Of a stretch of 64,000 nt of DNA, positions 1 to 8,410 are shown piece by piece (position 1 is the first letter of the stretch; every line of letters begins with the position of its first letter). Under the pieces are notes generated by a model. That model searched no databases and was not told the DNA's origin. It saw nothing but the letters and a program-made list of their open reading frames with translations. The position numbers and the translations under genes were made by a program. Source of the stretch: Streptomyces katrae (GTDB lineage: Bacteria > Actinomycetota > Actinomycetes > Streptomycetales > Streptomycetaceae). The DNA lies in contig NZ_JNZY01000006.1 of NCBI RefSeq assembly GCF_000717655.1, positions 124,001 through 188,000 of the forward strand, in the 5' to 3' direction.

Positions 1-1167
1 CTGCGCGACGAGCGGTTCACCCGGGCCGTGGAACGGGACTTCGGCTGCCCGGACGAGGACACCCCTCCGATGTTCACGCCGCTGAAGCTGCGCGGACTGA
101 CCCTGCGCAACCGGGTCGTGGTCTCCCCGATGGACATGTACTCCGCACAGCACGGCGACGGGACTCCCGGGGACTTCCACCTGGTCCACCTGGGCGCGCG
201 GGCCCTCGGCGGAGCCGCGCTGGTGATGACCGAGATGGTCTGCGTGTCTGCCGAAGGCCGGATCACCCCCGGCTGCACCGGCCTGTACACGGCGGAGCAG
301 GCGGCGGCCTGGACCCGGATCGCCGACTTCGTGCACACCTCGGCGCCCGGCACCGCGCTCGGCGTCCAGCTCGGCCACTCAGGTCCCAAGGGCTCGACGC
401 GGCTGATGTGGGAGGGCATGGACGACCCCCTCCCGGAGGGCAACTGGCCCGTGGCGGCGGCTTCGGCCCTGCCGTACCGGCCGGGCGTCTCGGCCGTCCC
501 GCGCGAGCTGACGGTGCAGGACCTCGCCTCGATCCGCTCCGATTTCGCGGCCGCCGCGGTACGGGCCGCCGACTGCGGGTTCGACCTGCTGGAACTGCAC
601 TGCGCCCACGGCTATCTGCTGTCCGGCTTCCTGTCCCCGCTCACCAACCACCGTACGGACGCCTACGGAGGCCCGCTGGAGAACAGGCTCCGGTTCCCGC
701 TGGAGGTCTTCGACGCGGTCCGCTCGGTGTGGCCCGACGACCGCCCGATGACCGTCCGCATCTCCGCCACCGACTGGGCCCCCGGCGGCACCTCCGCCCA
801 GGACGCGGTGGACATCGCGGCCGCCTTCGCCGCCCACGGCGCCGACGCCATCGACGTGTCGACCGGCCAGGTGGTGGCGGACGAGGCCCCCGAGTTCGGG
901 CGCTCGTACCAGACCCCGTACGCGGACCGGATCCGCAACGCGCTGGGCGTCCCGGTCATCGCCGTCGGCGCCATCTCCTCCTGGGACGACGTGAACTCCC
1001 TGCTGCTGGCGGGCCGCGCCGATCTCTGCGCCGTCGGCCGCCCCCACCTCTACGACCCGCACTGGACCCTGCACGCGGCCGCCGACCAGTCCTACGCAGG
1101 CCCGGCGGCCCCCTGGCCCGCCCCCTACCGGGCCGGCAGCCGCAAACCGCCGGCCGGCCGCGGCTGA
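1..1167 (+). CDS. Anthraniloyl-CoA (salicylyl-CoA-type) monooxygenase/reductase, C-terminal half; 5' end outside window
   Basis: The frame is open from base 1 with no start, so the gene begins upstream. After a short linker (LRDERFTRAVERDFGCPDED) an Old Yellow Enzyme domain begins at about base 70 with MFTPLKLRGLTLRNRVVVSP and runs to the stop. The same linker followed by an OYE domain is known from two-domain proteins that fuse an N-terminal FAD monooxygenase to a C-terminal flavin reductase: 2-aminobenzoyl-CoA monooxygenase/reductase and proteins annotated as salicylyl-CoA 5-hydroxylase. These hydroxylate and dearomatise the CoA-activated ring. The CoA ligase, PaaX regulator and acyl-CoA dehydrogenase that follow fit this role. 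The missing N-terminal half is an inference; a stand-alone OYE is the alternative. Confidence 0.75.
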   Translation: MRDERFTRAVERDFGCPDEDTPPMFTPLKLRGLTLRNRVVVSPMDMYSAQHGDGTPGDFHLVHLGARALGGAALVMTEMVCVSAEGRITPGCTGLYTAEQAAAWTRIADFVHTSAPGTALGVQLGHSGPKGSTRLMWEGMDDPLPEGNWPVAAASALPYRPGVSAVPRELTVQDLASIRSDFAAAAVRAADCGFDLLELHCAHGYLLSGFLSPLTNHRTDAYGGPLENRLRFPLEVFDAVRSVWPDDRPMTVRISATDWAPGGTSAQDAVDIAAAFAAHGADAIDVSTGQVVADEAPEFGRSYQTPYADRIRNALGVPVIAVGAISSWDDVNSLLLAGRADLCAVGRPHLYDPHWTLHAAADQSYAGPAAPWPAPYRAGSRKPPAGRG

Positions 1168-1188
1168 GGGAGGCTCACGCAGCTGCCC

Positions 1189-2028
1189 TCAGAGGGCGGC
1201 CACCTCGATGCGGTCCTCGACCGGGGCGTAGCCCAGGCGCTGGTACACGCCGTTGCTGGTCGGGTTGGCCAGGTCCGTGAAGAGCAGCACCTCCGAGGCG
1301 CCGGCCGCGTACGCCGCTTCGCTCACCGCGTACGTGACCCCGGCGGCGTAGCCGCGCCCGCGGAGCTCCGGCGGGGTGTACACGGGGCCGACGCGGGCGG
1401 CCGAGCCGATCGGGCGGAAGAACCCGGCCATCGACACCGGCCTCCCGGCGTCCTCCCAGAGCAGCACGCCCCCGTACGAGAGCCGGTCGCGCAGGGAGGC
1501 CTCGGAGGGGCCGCCCGGCTCCCCGGTCTCCCGCTTGAAGGCGCCGGCCCAGTCCATCAGCAGCGGCAGATCGGCCTCGGCGGCGGCCCGGGCCCGCCCG
1601 GCCGGGGCGGGATCCGGGGCGACGAGTCCGGCGAGCCGGTACAGGCGGTGCTCCTGGGTGACCTCGCTCGGCCTCCCCCAGGCCGCGGCCAGCGCCTCCG
1701 CGTCGCGGCGGCGGGCGTTCAGCGCCTCGACCCCGGCGAGGAGCGGCTCGGCGGCGAGCGCGGCCCCCAGGCCGCGGACGGCCCCGTCCGGCAGCGCCCC
1801 GATCAGCAGCGGGAACGGCGGGGTGCACAGCAGGGCGCCGTCGACGCTCCCGTCGGCGCCGGTCCACCAGCCGAAGAAGGGCTTCGCGGACCCGTAGGCG
1901 TCCGGGCCGCGCCGCTCCAGCGCGTCGGTCACGGTCAGCAGCGTGGTGTTGGCGACGGGCTCGCCGGCCACCGCCCGGCCCGCCGCGGCCCGATAGGCCG
2001 TCAGGTCATGGGTGAAGGTCCAGGTCAT
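1189..2028 (-). CDS. GNAT-family N-acetyltransferase
   Basis: A 279-residue protein whose C-terminal half carries the acetyl-CoA binding signature of GNAT enzymes: a beta strand RVGPVYTPPELRGRGYA followed by a helix, then SNGVYQRLGYAPVEDR near the end. The N-terminal 110 residues form a separate, less conserved region, as in many two-part Streptomyces GNAT proteins. The substrate cannot be read from sequence. It is convergent with the upstream monooxygenase (stops about 20 bases apart) and points away from the PaaX gene. Nothing ties it to the aromatic pathway except position. Confidence 0.8.
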   Translation of the reverse strand: MTWTFTHDLTAYRAAAGRAVAGEPVANTTLLTVTDALERRGPDAYGSAKPFFGWWTGADGSVDGALLCTPPFPLLIGALPDGAVRGLGAALAAEPLLAGVEALNARRRDAEALAAAWGRPSEVTQEHRLYRLAGLVAPDPAPAGRARAAAEADLPLLMDWAGAFKRETGEPGGPSEASLRDRLSYGGVLLWEDAGRPVSMAGFFRPIGSAARVGPVYTPPELRGRGYAAGVTYAVSEAAYAAGASEVLLFTDLANPTSNGVYQRLGYAPVEDRIEVAAL

Positions 2029-2071
2029 GGCTCATGATGCCGCCGGATCGTTTCCCCGCGCACATCAGTTT

Positions 2072-2087
2072 CCCCCAGGCCTGGGGG
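2072..2087. repeat. 16-bp perfect palindrome CCCCCAGGCCTGGGGG
   Basis: A perfect palindrome in the 102-base gap between the GNAT and PaaX genes. This C-rich/AGGCCT/G-rich palindrome is common in Streptomyces intergenic DNA and probably acts as a transcript-end hairpin or is simply a scattered repeat. No specific role is claimed. Confidence 0.5.
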
Positions 2088-2130
2088 CACCTGCCAGCGG
2101 TGGCCGGGGGAGGGCCTTCGACGGCATCCC

Positions 2131-2937
2131 CTAGGGTTCCAGGAACCCCGCCCCGATGTCCCGCAGCCGTGCGTGCAGTTCGGCGAAGACCGCCGCCGCC
2201 CGGTCGCCCGGCCAGTCCGCCGGCAGCAGCTCGCGCGGCAGGCCCGGATCGGCGTACGGGAGGCGGCGCCAGGTGTCCAGGGCCAGGAGGTAGCCGCGGT
2301 AGGCCTCCTCCGGGGTGGGCGCCGGGCCCGACTGCAGGGCGCGCAGCACCGGCTCGTGCAGGTCGAGGAACTCCTCGTGCTGCTTGGCCAGCGAGGTCAG
2401 GTCCCACCACCGGGCGACCGCCTCGGCGGTCGGGGCGAAGCCGAGGTGACCGCCGCGGAACAGCTCCACGTACGCCGTCAGGTGCAGCCGGTCCAGGGTG
2501 TGCCCGGTCTCCTCGTACAGGTGGGCCGGCGCGATCCACACCCCCGGCGCCACCGCGCCGAAGCCGAGCCGGGCCAGCCGCGAGCGCAGCAGGTGCCGCT
2601 TGTGCCGCTCCTGCTCCGGTACGGAGAACACCGCCAGCAGCCATTCCCCCGGCGGGTGGGCGTCGCGGTCCCCGTAGATCCGCCGGTCGCCGTCGTCCAG
2701 CAGCTGCCGCGCCTCCGCGGAGAGCTCGTACCCCGCCGAGCCGTCCGCGGCGCGCGCGGGCAGCAGGAAGCCGCGCCGCTTCAGCCGGGACACCGACGAG
2801 CGGACCGACGGGGCGTCCACGCCGGCCGCGCCCAGCAGGCGGACCAGCGCGGACACCGGGACCGGGCCCTCGAAGGCCCGCCCGTAGGCTCCGTAGAACG
2901 TGACGATCAGGGATCGCGGGGTGTGCTGCTCGACCAC
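2131..2937 (-). CDS. PaaX-family transcriptional regulator
   Basis: A 268-residue protein starting at GTG. The N-terminal winged helix (about residues 8-75: SLIVTFYGAYGRAFEGPVPV, then VRSSVSRLKRRGFL) is followed by the PaaX central and C-terminal domains (about 95-260). PaaX repressors sense phenylacetyl-CoA or related aryl-CoA thioesters and control aromatic catabolic genes. Here the gene lies 27 bases downstream of the aryl-CoA ligase on the same strand, so the two are probably one transcript. The natural inference is that it represses the CoA ligase and the divergent acyl-CoA dehydrogenase in response to an aryl-CoA such as anthraniloyl-CoA. Confidence 0.85.
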   Translation of the reverse strand: MVEQHTPRSLIVTFYGAYGRAFEGPVPVSALVRLLGAAGVDAPSVRSSVSRLKRRGFLLPARAADGSAGYELSAEARQLLDDGDRRIYGDRDAHPPGEWLLAVFSVPEQERHKRHLLRSRLARLGFGAVAPGVWIAPAHLYEETGHTLDRLHLTAYVELFRGGHLGFAPTAEAVARWWDLTSLAKQHEEFLDLHEPVLRALQSGPAPTPEEAYRGYLLALDTWRRLPYADPGLPRELLPADWPGDRAAAVFAELHARLRDIGAGFLEP

Positions 2938-2964
2938 GGGTTCACTCTAGGGGTGTCTTGTGGA

Positions 2965-4593
2965 TCAGGCCGGGTCAGCTGCGTCGCGCAGCAGGAACCG
3001 CTGCAGTTTCCCGGTCGCCGTCCGGGGGAGGGCGGAGAGGAAGACGAAGGAGCGGGGGCACTTGTGCGGGGCCAGTTCCGCCCGCATGAACGTGCGCAGG
3101 GCCTCCTCCGTCACTGCCGCGCCCGCCCGCAGGACGGTGTACGCCACCACGATCTGCCCGCGTCGCTCGTCCGGGCGGCCCACCACCGCGGCCTCCACCA
3201 CGTCCGGGTGGTGCAACAGGGCTTCCTCCACCTCCGGGCCCGCGATGTTGTAGCCCGCCGAGACGATCATGTCGTCGGCACGGGCGACGTACCGGAAATA
3301 GCCTTCCGGATCGCGGACGTAGGTGTCCCCGGTCAGGTTCCAGCCGTCCCGTACGTACTCCTCCTGCCGCGGATCGGCCAGATAGCGGCAGCCCACCGGG
3401 CCGCGGACGGCCAGCAGCCCCGGCTCGTTGTCCGCGACCGGCCGGCCGGCGGCGTCCACCACCCGCGCCTGCCAGCCCGGCACCACGCGGCCGGTCGTGC
3501 CCGGGCGGATGTCCTCGTCGGCCGCGGAGATGAAGATGTGCAGCAGCTCGGTGGCTCCGATGCCGTTGATGATCCGCAGTCCGGTGCGTTCGTACCAGGC
3601 CTGCCAGGTGGCCGCCGGGAGGTTCTCGCCCGCCGAGACGCAGCGGCGCAGCGCGGACAGGTCGTACGCGCCCACGTCGTAGGGGCCCAGGGCGTCCAGC
3701 ATCGCCCGGTACGCGGTGGGCGCGGTGAACAGCACCGTGACCCGGTGTGCGGCGAGGGCGGGCAGCAGCCGGCGCGGGACGGCCTGGTCGAGCAGCAGCG
3801 CGGAGGCGCCGGCGCGCAGCGGGAAGACGACCAGACCGCCGAGGCCGAAGGTGAAGCCGAGCGGCGGGCTGCCCGCGAAGACGTCGTCGGGGCGGGGGCG
3901 CAGGACGTTGCGGGAGAAGGTGTCGGCGACGGAGAGCAGATCGCGGTGGAAGTGCATGCAGCCCTTGGGGCGGCCGGTGGTCCCCGAGGTGAAGGCGATC
4001 AGGGCCACGTCGTCGGCGGAGGTCTCGACGGCGCGGAACGGCCCCTCGTGGCGGTCGGCCAGCCGCAGCAGGTCGTCCGGGGCCTCGCCGCCGTACGGGG
4101 TGATCTGCAGGCCGGGCACCTCCGCCTTGGCCAGGTCGTCCAGCACGCCCACGTGGCACAGCGCGTGCTGCACCCGGGCCATCGCGCAGACCGTGGCCAG
4201 CTCCTGCGCCCGCTGCTGGGCCAGGACCGTCACCGCCACCGCGCCCGCCTTCATCACCGCCAGCCAGCAGGCGGCGAGCCACGGGCCGGTGGGGCCGCGC
4301 AGCAGCACCCGGTTGCCGGGGACCACGCCGAGGTCCGCCGTGAGCACGTGCGCGAGGCGGTCCACGCGCTCGCGCAGTTCCCCGTACGACCAGACCTCGC
4401 CCGTGCCGCCGCGGAAGGCCGGGCGGTCGGGTCCGAAGCGGGCGACGGTGACGTCGAGCAGCTCGGCGCCGCAGTTGAGCCGGTCCGGGTAGGCCAGTTC
4501 GGGGAGCTCGAACAGCAGCCGCGGCCAGGCGTGGGGCGGCGGAAGGTGGTCGCGCGCGAAGGTGTCGGCGTGGGCGGAAGGCTTGAGCTCCAA
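2965..4593 (-). CDS. Benzoate/2-aminobenzoate-CoA ligase family, AMP-forming
   Basis: An acyl-adenylate-forming enzyme that would activate an aromatic acid with ATP and CoA. The P-loop-like motif IAFTSGTTGRPKGCMHFHRD is visible, as are the A8-type motif region (GWNLTGDTYVRDPEGYFRYV) and a C-terminal catalytic lysine region (RTATGKLQRFLLR). The length of 542 residues is usual for the family. I prefer the TTG at 4593 (protein MELKPSAHADTFARD) because AAGGGGG lies about ten bases upstream; a second TTG at 4614 would add seven residues. It is divergent from the acyl-CoA dehydrogenase and precedes paaX. Anthranilate is the likely substrate given the monooxygenase at the window start, but this is inference. 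Confidence 0.8.
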   Translation of the reverse strand: MELKPSAHADTFARDHLPPPHAWPRLLFELPELAYPDRLNCGAELLDVTVARFGPDRPAFRGGTGEVWSYGELRERVDRLAHVLTADLGVVPGNRVLLRGPTGPWLAACWLAVMKAGAVAVTVLAQQRAQELATVCAMARVQHALCHVGVLDDLAKAEVPGLQITPYGGEAPDDLLRLADRHEGPFRAVETSADDVALIAFTSGTTGRPKGCMHFHRDLLSVADTFSRNVLRPRPDDVFAGSPPLGFTFGLGGLVVFPLRAGASALLLDQAVPRRLLPALAAHRVTVLFTAPTAYRAMLDALGPYDVGAYDLSALRRCVSAGENLPAATWQAWYERTGLRIINGIGATELLHIFISAADEDIRPGTTGRVVPGWQARVVDAAGRPVADNEPGLLAVRGPVGCRYLADPRQEEYVRDGWNLTGDTYVRDPEGYFRYVARADDMIVSAGYNIAGPEVEEALLHHPDVVEAAVVGRPDERRGQIVVAYTVLRAGAAVTEEALRTFMRAELAPHKCPRSFVFLSALPRTATGKLQRFLLRDAADPA

Positions 4594-4731
4594 GGCGGGT
4601 TCGCCCCCTTGCAACGGCAGCGGCCCCCGGGTGGGGGACCGAAGTGGCGGAGCAGGCCGTGCACGTGCGCTACGAGCGTATCGTGATGGTGACGGCAGTC
4701 AACAGGACGCGATAGAAGCGGGGATATTCGG

Positions 4732-5880
4732 ATGACCGGATTCGCGCTCGGGGCGGAACAAGAGGAGTGGTGCGGGCACTTGCGCGCGCTCGCGGCGGAC
4801 CGGCTGCGGCCGCTCGCCGACAAGGGCGAGCCGGGGCGGGTCAACCGCCCGCTGCTCGCGGCACTCGGTGAGCTGGGCCTGCTGGAGCGGGTCTTCACCT
4901 CGGGGGCGCTGGAGCTGTGCCTGCTCCGCGAATCCCTCGCGTACGGGTGCACGGAGGCGGAGACGGCCCTTGCCCTCCAGGGTCTGGGGGCGCATCCGGT
5001 GCTCAGCTCGGGGACAGCGGAGCAGCGGGCGCGCTGGCTGCCGCAGGTGCGGGCCGGGCGCGCGGTGGCGGCCTTCGCGCTGAGCGAGCCGGGGGCCGGC
5101 TCGGACGCGGCGGCGCTGGCGTTGCAGGCCGTACGGGACGGGGGCGCAGGGAGCGGGAGCGGGCACGGTGACGGCGGCGCGGGCGGCTGGCGTCTCAGCG
5201 GCGAGAAGTGCTGGATCTCCAACGCCCCCGAGGCGGACTTCTACACGGTGTTCGCCCGGACCGGCGAGGGGCCGGCCGCCAGGGGAGTCACCGCCTTCCT
5301 GGTCCCGGCCGACCGCCCCGGCCTGTCGGGGGAGCCCCTGGACATGCTGTCGCCGCATCCGATCGGCCGGCTGTCCTTCGACGGCGTCCCGGTCGGCCCG
5401 CAGGACCTGCTGGGCGAGCCCGGCCGGGGCTTCCGGGTGGCGATGGACACGCTGAACCTGTTCCGGCCGAGCGTGGGCGCCTTCGCCGTCGGCATGGCCC
5501 GGGCCGCGCTGGACGCGACCCTGGCCTACACGGCGGTGCGGCCCGCGTTCGGCGGGGTGCTGGGCGACCTCCAGGCGGTGGGCCACCGGGTGGCCGAGAT
5601 GGCCACCCGCACCGAGGCGGCCCGGCTGCTGGTCTATGCGGCGGCGGGCGCGTACGACGCCGGCTCGCCGGACGTCCCGCGCCGGTCGGCGATGGCGAAA
5701 CTGCTGGCGACGGAGACGGCCCAGTACGTGGTGGACCACGCGGTCCAGCTGCACGGGGCCGTCGCCCTCCAGCGCGGCCACCTGCTGGAGCACCTGTACC
5801 GGGAGGTCCGGGCCCCGCGCATCTACGAGGGCGCGAGCGAGGTCCAGCGCACGATCATCGCGAAGGAGCTCTACCGGTGA
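4732..5880 (+). CDS. Acyl-CoA dehydrogenase family protein
   Basis: A 382-residue flavoprotein of the acyl-CoA dehydrogenase fold: N-terminal helical domain, middle beta domain with AFALSEPGAGSDAAAL and the FAD-binding WISNAPEADF region, and the C-terminal helical domain ending in the signature RAPRIYEGASEVQRTIIAKE. In this setting it would oxidise an alicyclic or acyl-CoA intermediate formed after ring reduction. The start at 4732 faces the divergent ligase gene across about 140 bases that must hold both promoters. The stop overlaps the RidA start by four bases, so translation is coupled. Its exact substrate is unknown. Confidence 0.85.
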   Translation: MTGFALGAEQEEWCGHLRALAADRLRPLADKGEPGRVNRPLLAALGELGLLERVFTSGALELCLLRESLAYGCTEAETALALQGLGAHPVLSSGTAEQRARWLPQVRAGRAVAAFALSEPGAGSDAAALALQAVRDGGAGSGSGHGDGGAGGWRLSGEKCWISNAPEADFYTVFARTGEGPAARGVTAFLVPADRPGLSGEPLDMLSPHPIGRLSFDGVPVGPQDLLGEPGRGFRVAMDTLNLFRPSVGAFAVGMARAALDATLAYTAVRPAFGGVLGDLQAVGHRVAEMATRTEAARLLVYAAAGAYDAGSPDVPRRSAMAKLLATETAQYVVDHAVQLHGAVALQRGHLLEHLYREVRAPRIYEGASEVQRTIIAKELYR

Positions 5881-6302
5881 GTGTCGAGCGGATCAACCCG
5901 GCGGAGCTCTCCCCGCCGACGGGCTTCTCCCACGCCGTGGCGGCAACCGGCTCCCGGCTCGTCTTCCTGGCGGGTCAGACCGCGCTCGACGCCTCGGGCA
6001 AGGTGGTCGGGGACACCCTGCCCGAGCAGTTCGAACGCGCTCTGGCCAACCTCCTGGCGGCCCTCGCCGCATCCGGCGGTACTCCTGCCGACCTGGCCCG
6101 GGTGACCGTGTACACGGTCGACGTGGACGCATACCGCACCCATGCGGCCGAACTCGGCGGCGTCTGGCGCCGGCTGGCGGGCCGCGACTACCCGGCCATG
6201 GCGGTCATCGGGGTCGTCCGCCTCTGGGACGAGCCCGCTCTGGTCGAACTGGACGGTATTGCCGTACTCGGCACCACCCAAAGCGGGTTGCCGGATTGCT
6301 GA
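5877..6302 (+). CDS. RidA/YjgF family protein (enamine/imine deaminase)
   Basis: A 141-residue RidA-fold protein starting at GTG 5877, whose bases overlap the stop of the acyl-CoA dehydrogenase (GTGA). Recognisable stretches are GSRLVFLAGQTALDASGKVV and ALANLLAALAASGG, then VTVYTVD and PAMAVIGVVRLWDEPALVELD, which form the usual trimer-interface active site. RidA proteins hydrolyse reactive enamines and imines. In amino-aromatic catabolism they are thought to help lose ammonia from cyclic amino intermediates, which suits an anthranilate pathway. That role here is inferred from position and family. Confidence 0.85.
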   Translation: MSVERINPAELSPPTGFSHAVAATGSRLVFLAGQTALDASGKVVGDTLPEQFERALANLLAALAASGGTPADLARVTVYTVDVDAYRTHAAELGGVWRRLAGRDYPAMAVIGVVRLWDEPALVELDGIAVLGTTQSGLPDC

Positions 6303-6391
6303 CCAGGTGCTTTTGACAGCGAGCCGGGGAGGGGCGAGGGTGGAAATGACCTTTTTGTAAGGAAAGTCTCAATCCTCGGAGGTGCATGGTC

Positions 6392-6901
6392 ATGCGCCGT
6401 GTCATCACCGCGACGGTCGTGGCAGGGGCCGCGGGCGTCGCGCTCGGCCTGATGCCTGTCGGCGGGGCGTTCGCCGCGGGTCTCCCTCAGACCCAGCAGA
6501 ACAACACGGGATGGTGCTCCGACGACTGGCGCGGGGACCACTGGCGTGACTGCTGCGACTCCTCCCGCTGGCACCACTGGAACGACCGTCCCAGCTGGTG
6601 CTGGGACAACGACTCCTGGAACGACGGGCGGCACCACAACGCGAACTGGAACTGGAACGACAACTGGAACAACGACCGCTGGAACGACGGCCGCTCCAAC
6701 CATGACAACCGCAACGACAACGACTGGCGCGGCGGTCACGACAGCGGCTGGAACGACAACGGCTCCGGCCGCGGTGGCGACGGCGGAGGCGGCGGCTACG
6801 GCGGTGGTGGCGGCAACGGTGGCGGTGGGGGCGGCGGCAACGGCGGCGGTGGAGGCAGCGGCCACGGTGGAGGCGGCGGAGGCGGTGGTGGCGGCCACTG
6901 A
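6392..6901 (+). CDS. Secreted low-complexity Trp/Asn/Asp/His/Gly-rich protein
   Basis: The protein begins MRRVITATVVAGAAGVALGL with a cleavable signal peptide ending near AFAAG (about residue 29). The mature part has two blocks. The first, to about residue 122, repeats short W-N-D units (NWNWNDNWNNDRWNDG) and contains cysteines in WCSDDW, DCCDSS and SWCWDND. The second is almost only glycine, with HGGG near the end. I chose ATG 6392 over ATG 6386 because GGAGG at 6378-6382 is nine bases from it but only three from 6386. I recognise no family. The composition suggests an extracellular adhesive, structural or metal-binding peptide; this is speculation. The stop lies in a 28-bp tandem repeat. 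Confidence 0.65.
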   Translation: MRRVITATVVAGAAGVALGLMPVGGAFAAGLPQTQQNNTGWCSDDWRGDHWRDCCDSSRWHHWNDRPSWCWDNDSWNDGRHHNANWNWNDNWNNDRWNDGRSNHDNRNDNDWRGGHDSGWNDNGSGRGGDGGGGGYGGGGGNGGGGGGGNGGGGGSGHGGGGGGGGGGH

Positions 6902-6960
6902 CCGGGCCGCCTGACACCCCTCCCACTGACCGGGCCGCCTGACACCCCTCCCACTGACCC
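6896..6960. repeat. 28-bp direct tandem repeat, 2.3 copies, spanning the stop codon
   Basis: The unit CACTGACCGGGCCGCCTGAC plus ACCCCTCC occurs at 6896-6923 and again at 6924-6951, then the first nine bases recur at 6952-6960. The first copy contains the last His codon and stop (CAC TGA) of the Gly-rich protein. Copies are identical, so the duplication is recent or maintained. Confidence 0.9.
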
Positions 6961-6963
6961 GGC

Positions 6964-8337
6964 TCACCGGCGCTCCAGCAGAGCCCCCATCCACTCCTCG
7001 ATCCCCGCGACCGTGCGGGGCAGGGCGCCCGACATCAGCCGGGCGCCCTTCGCCGTGATGACCAGGTCGTCCTCGATGCGCACCCCGATGCCCCGAAGCT
7101 CCGGCGGCAGCGTCTCGTCGTCCGGCTGCAGGTACAGGCCCGGCTCGACCGTCAGGACCTGGCCCTCCTCCAGGACTCCGTCCAGATAGGTCTCCGCGCG
7201 CGCCTTCGCGCAGTCGTGCACGTCCAGCCCCAGCATGTGACCGCTGCTGCACAGCGTGTACCGCCGGTGCAGATCGCCCCGCGCGTCCTTCAGGACGCCC
7301 CACTCCGCCAGGCCCTCCGCGATCACCTGCATCCCGGCCCGGTGGAAGTCCCGGAAGCTCGCGCCCGGGCGCAGCGCCGCCATGCCCGCGTCCTGCGCCG
7401 CCAGCACCAGTTCGTACACCTGACGCTGCACGGGGGAGAAGCGCCCCGACAGCGGGAGCGTGCGCGTGATGTCCGCCGTGTAGAGGCTGTCGGTCTCCAC
7501 GCCCGCGTCCAGCAGCAGCAGTTCGTCCCGGTCGAGCCGGCCGTCGTTGCGGATCCAGTGCAGGACGCACGCGTGCGCGCCCGACGCCGCGATCGTGTCG
7601 TACCCGGTGCCGTTCCCCTCCGCCCGGGCGCGCAGGCCGAAGACCCCCTCGATCCACCGCTCGCCGCGCGGGTGCGCCAGGGCGCGCGGCAGCGCCCGTA
7701 CGACGTCCTCGAAGCCGGCCGCCGTGTGGTCGACGGCGAGCTGGAGCTGCCCGATCTCCCAGGCGTCCTTGACCAGGCGCAACTCGGAGAGCGCCGCGGC
7801 CAGTTCGGTGTCGGTCGCGGCGTTGCGGCCCGCCGGGGAGCCGAGGTCGTCCAGGTGGGCGCAGCGCAGGCCGGTCAGGCGCTCCGCCTCCGCCAGGTCG
7901 GGGCGGCGGCCGACCCAGAACTCCCCGTACCGGCGGTCCCGGAAGAACTCCTCGTTGCCGTCCGCGCGCGGAGAGCGGGGGCGCAGGTACAGCACCGGCT
8001 CGTGGCCGTGCGGGCCGGAGGGTTCCAGCACCAGGACGTGGCCCACCTGGTCCTCGCCCGTCAGCCCGGTCAGCCAGGCGTACGCGCTGTGCGGGCGGAA
8101 GCGGTGGTCGCAGTCGTTGGAGCGGACCTTGAGCTCGCCGGCCGGGACGATCAGCCGCTCGCCCGGGAACCGCGCCGAGAGCCGGGCGCGCCGGGCCGGG
8201 GTGACCTCGTACGCGGAGACCCGCGCGGCGTCGGGAAGGGGGGACGCCGCCCAGTCGGCGGCCATGAAACGGGACAACTCCGGTGACACCGGCAGGTCGT
8301 GGCTGCCGATGTTGAGGGGGGAGGGGGTGTCGGTCAC
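6964..8337 (-). CDS. pepP: Aminopeptidase P (Xaa-Pro aminopeptidase), M24B family
   Basis: A two-domain peptidase that removes an N-terminal residue in front of proline. The N-terminal domain (about 1-170) is followed by a pita-bread catalytic domain with the metal ligands in LLLDAGVETDSLYTADITRT (two Asp), the SSGHMLGLDVHD segment (His), GQVLTVEPGLYL (Glu) and RIEDDLVIT (Glu). The GTG at 8337 (protein MTDTPSPLNIGSHDLP) has GAGGGAG at 8344-8350 six bases away; the upstream ATG at 8376 lies in promoter DNA. It is divergent from the collagenase and shares its regulatory region. Collagen peptides are rich in X-Pro and X-Hyp, so this enzyme fits intracellular breakdown of imported collagen fragments. 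Confidence 0.88.
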   Translation of the reverse strand: MTDTPSPLNIGSHDLPVSPELSRFMAADWAASPLPDAARVSAYEVTPARRARLSARFPGERLIVPAGELKVRSNDCDHRFRPHSAYAWLTGLTGEDQVGHVLVLEPSGPHGHEPVLYLRPRSPRADGNEEFFRDRRYGEFWVGRRPDLAEAERLTGLRCAHLDDLGSPAGRNAATDTELAAALSELRLVKDAWEIGQLQLAVDHTAAGFEDVVRALPRALAHPRGERWIEGVFGLRARAEGNGTGYDTIAASGAHACVLHWIRNDGRLDRDELLLLDAGVETDSLYTADITRTLPLSGRFSPVQRQVYELVLAAQDAGMAALRPGASFRDFHRAGMQVIAEGLAEWGVLKDARGDLHRRYTLCSSGHMLGLDVHDCAKARAETYLDGVLEEGQVLTVEPGLYLQPDDETLPPELRGIGVRIEDDLVITAKGARLMSGALPRTVAGIEEWMGALLERR

Positions 8338-8381
8338 GGGGGGCTCCCTCAAGAAGATGCGAACTGGTGGGCGCACAGGTC

Positions 8382-8410
8382 TTGTCAGTGCAATTTCACA
8401 TTACTATGTT
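8382..8410 (+). promoter_or_regulatory. Collagenase promoter with operator in its spacer
   Basis: TTGTCA at 8382-8387 and TATGTT at 8405-8410 are spaced by 17 bases, a good housekeeping-sigma promoter. The spacer opens with the 13-mer GTGCAATTTCACA (8388-8400; reverse strand TGTGAAATTGCAC), so a bound repressor would block RNA polymerase. The same 29 bases with one change recur at 20151-20179 in front of the peptide importer. The site also lies 51 bases upstream of the divergent aminopeptidase P start. Confidence 0.75.

Noticed and set aside
2072..2087. The C5-AGGCCT-G5 palindrome as a specific operator
   Set aside because: Such palindromes are common in Streptomyces intergenic DNA, so specificity cannot be argued.
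2034..2903. Long plus-strand frame opposite paaX, and similar long frames opposite many genes (for example 2173-4686, 8485-10875, 54607-57381)
   Set aside because: These are antisense shadows of G+C-rich coding DNA; their Arg/Pro/Gly/Val-rich or low-complexity products show no motifs, and the opposite strand carries recognised proteins.
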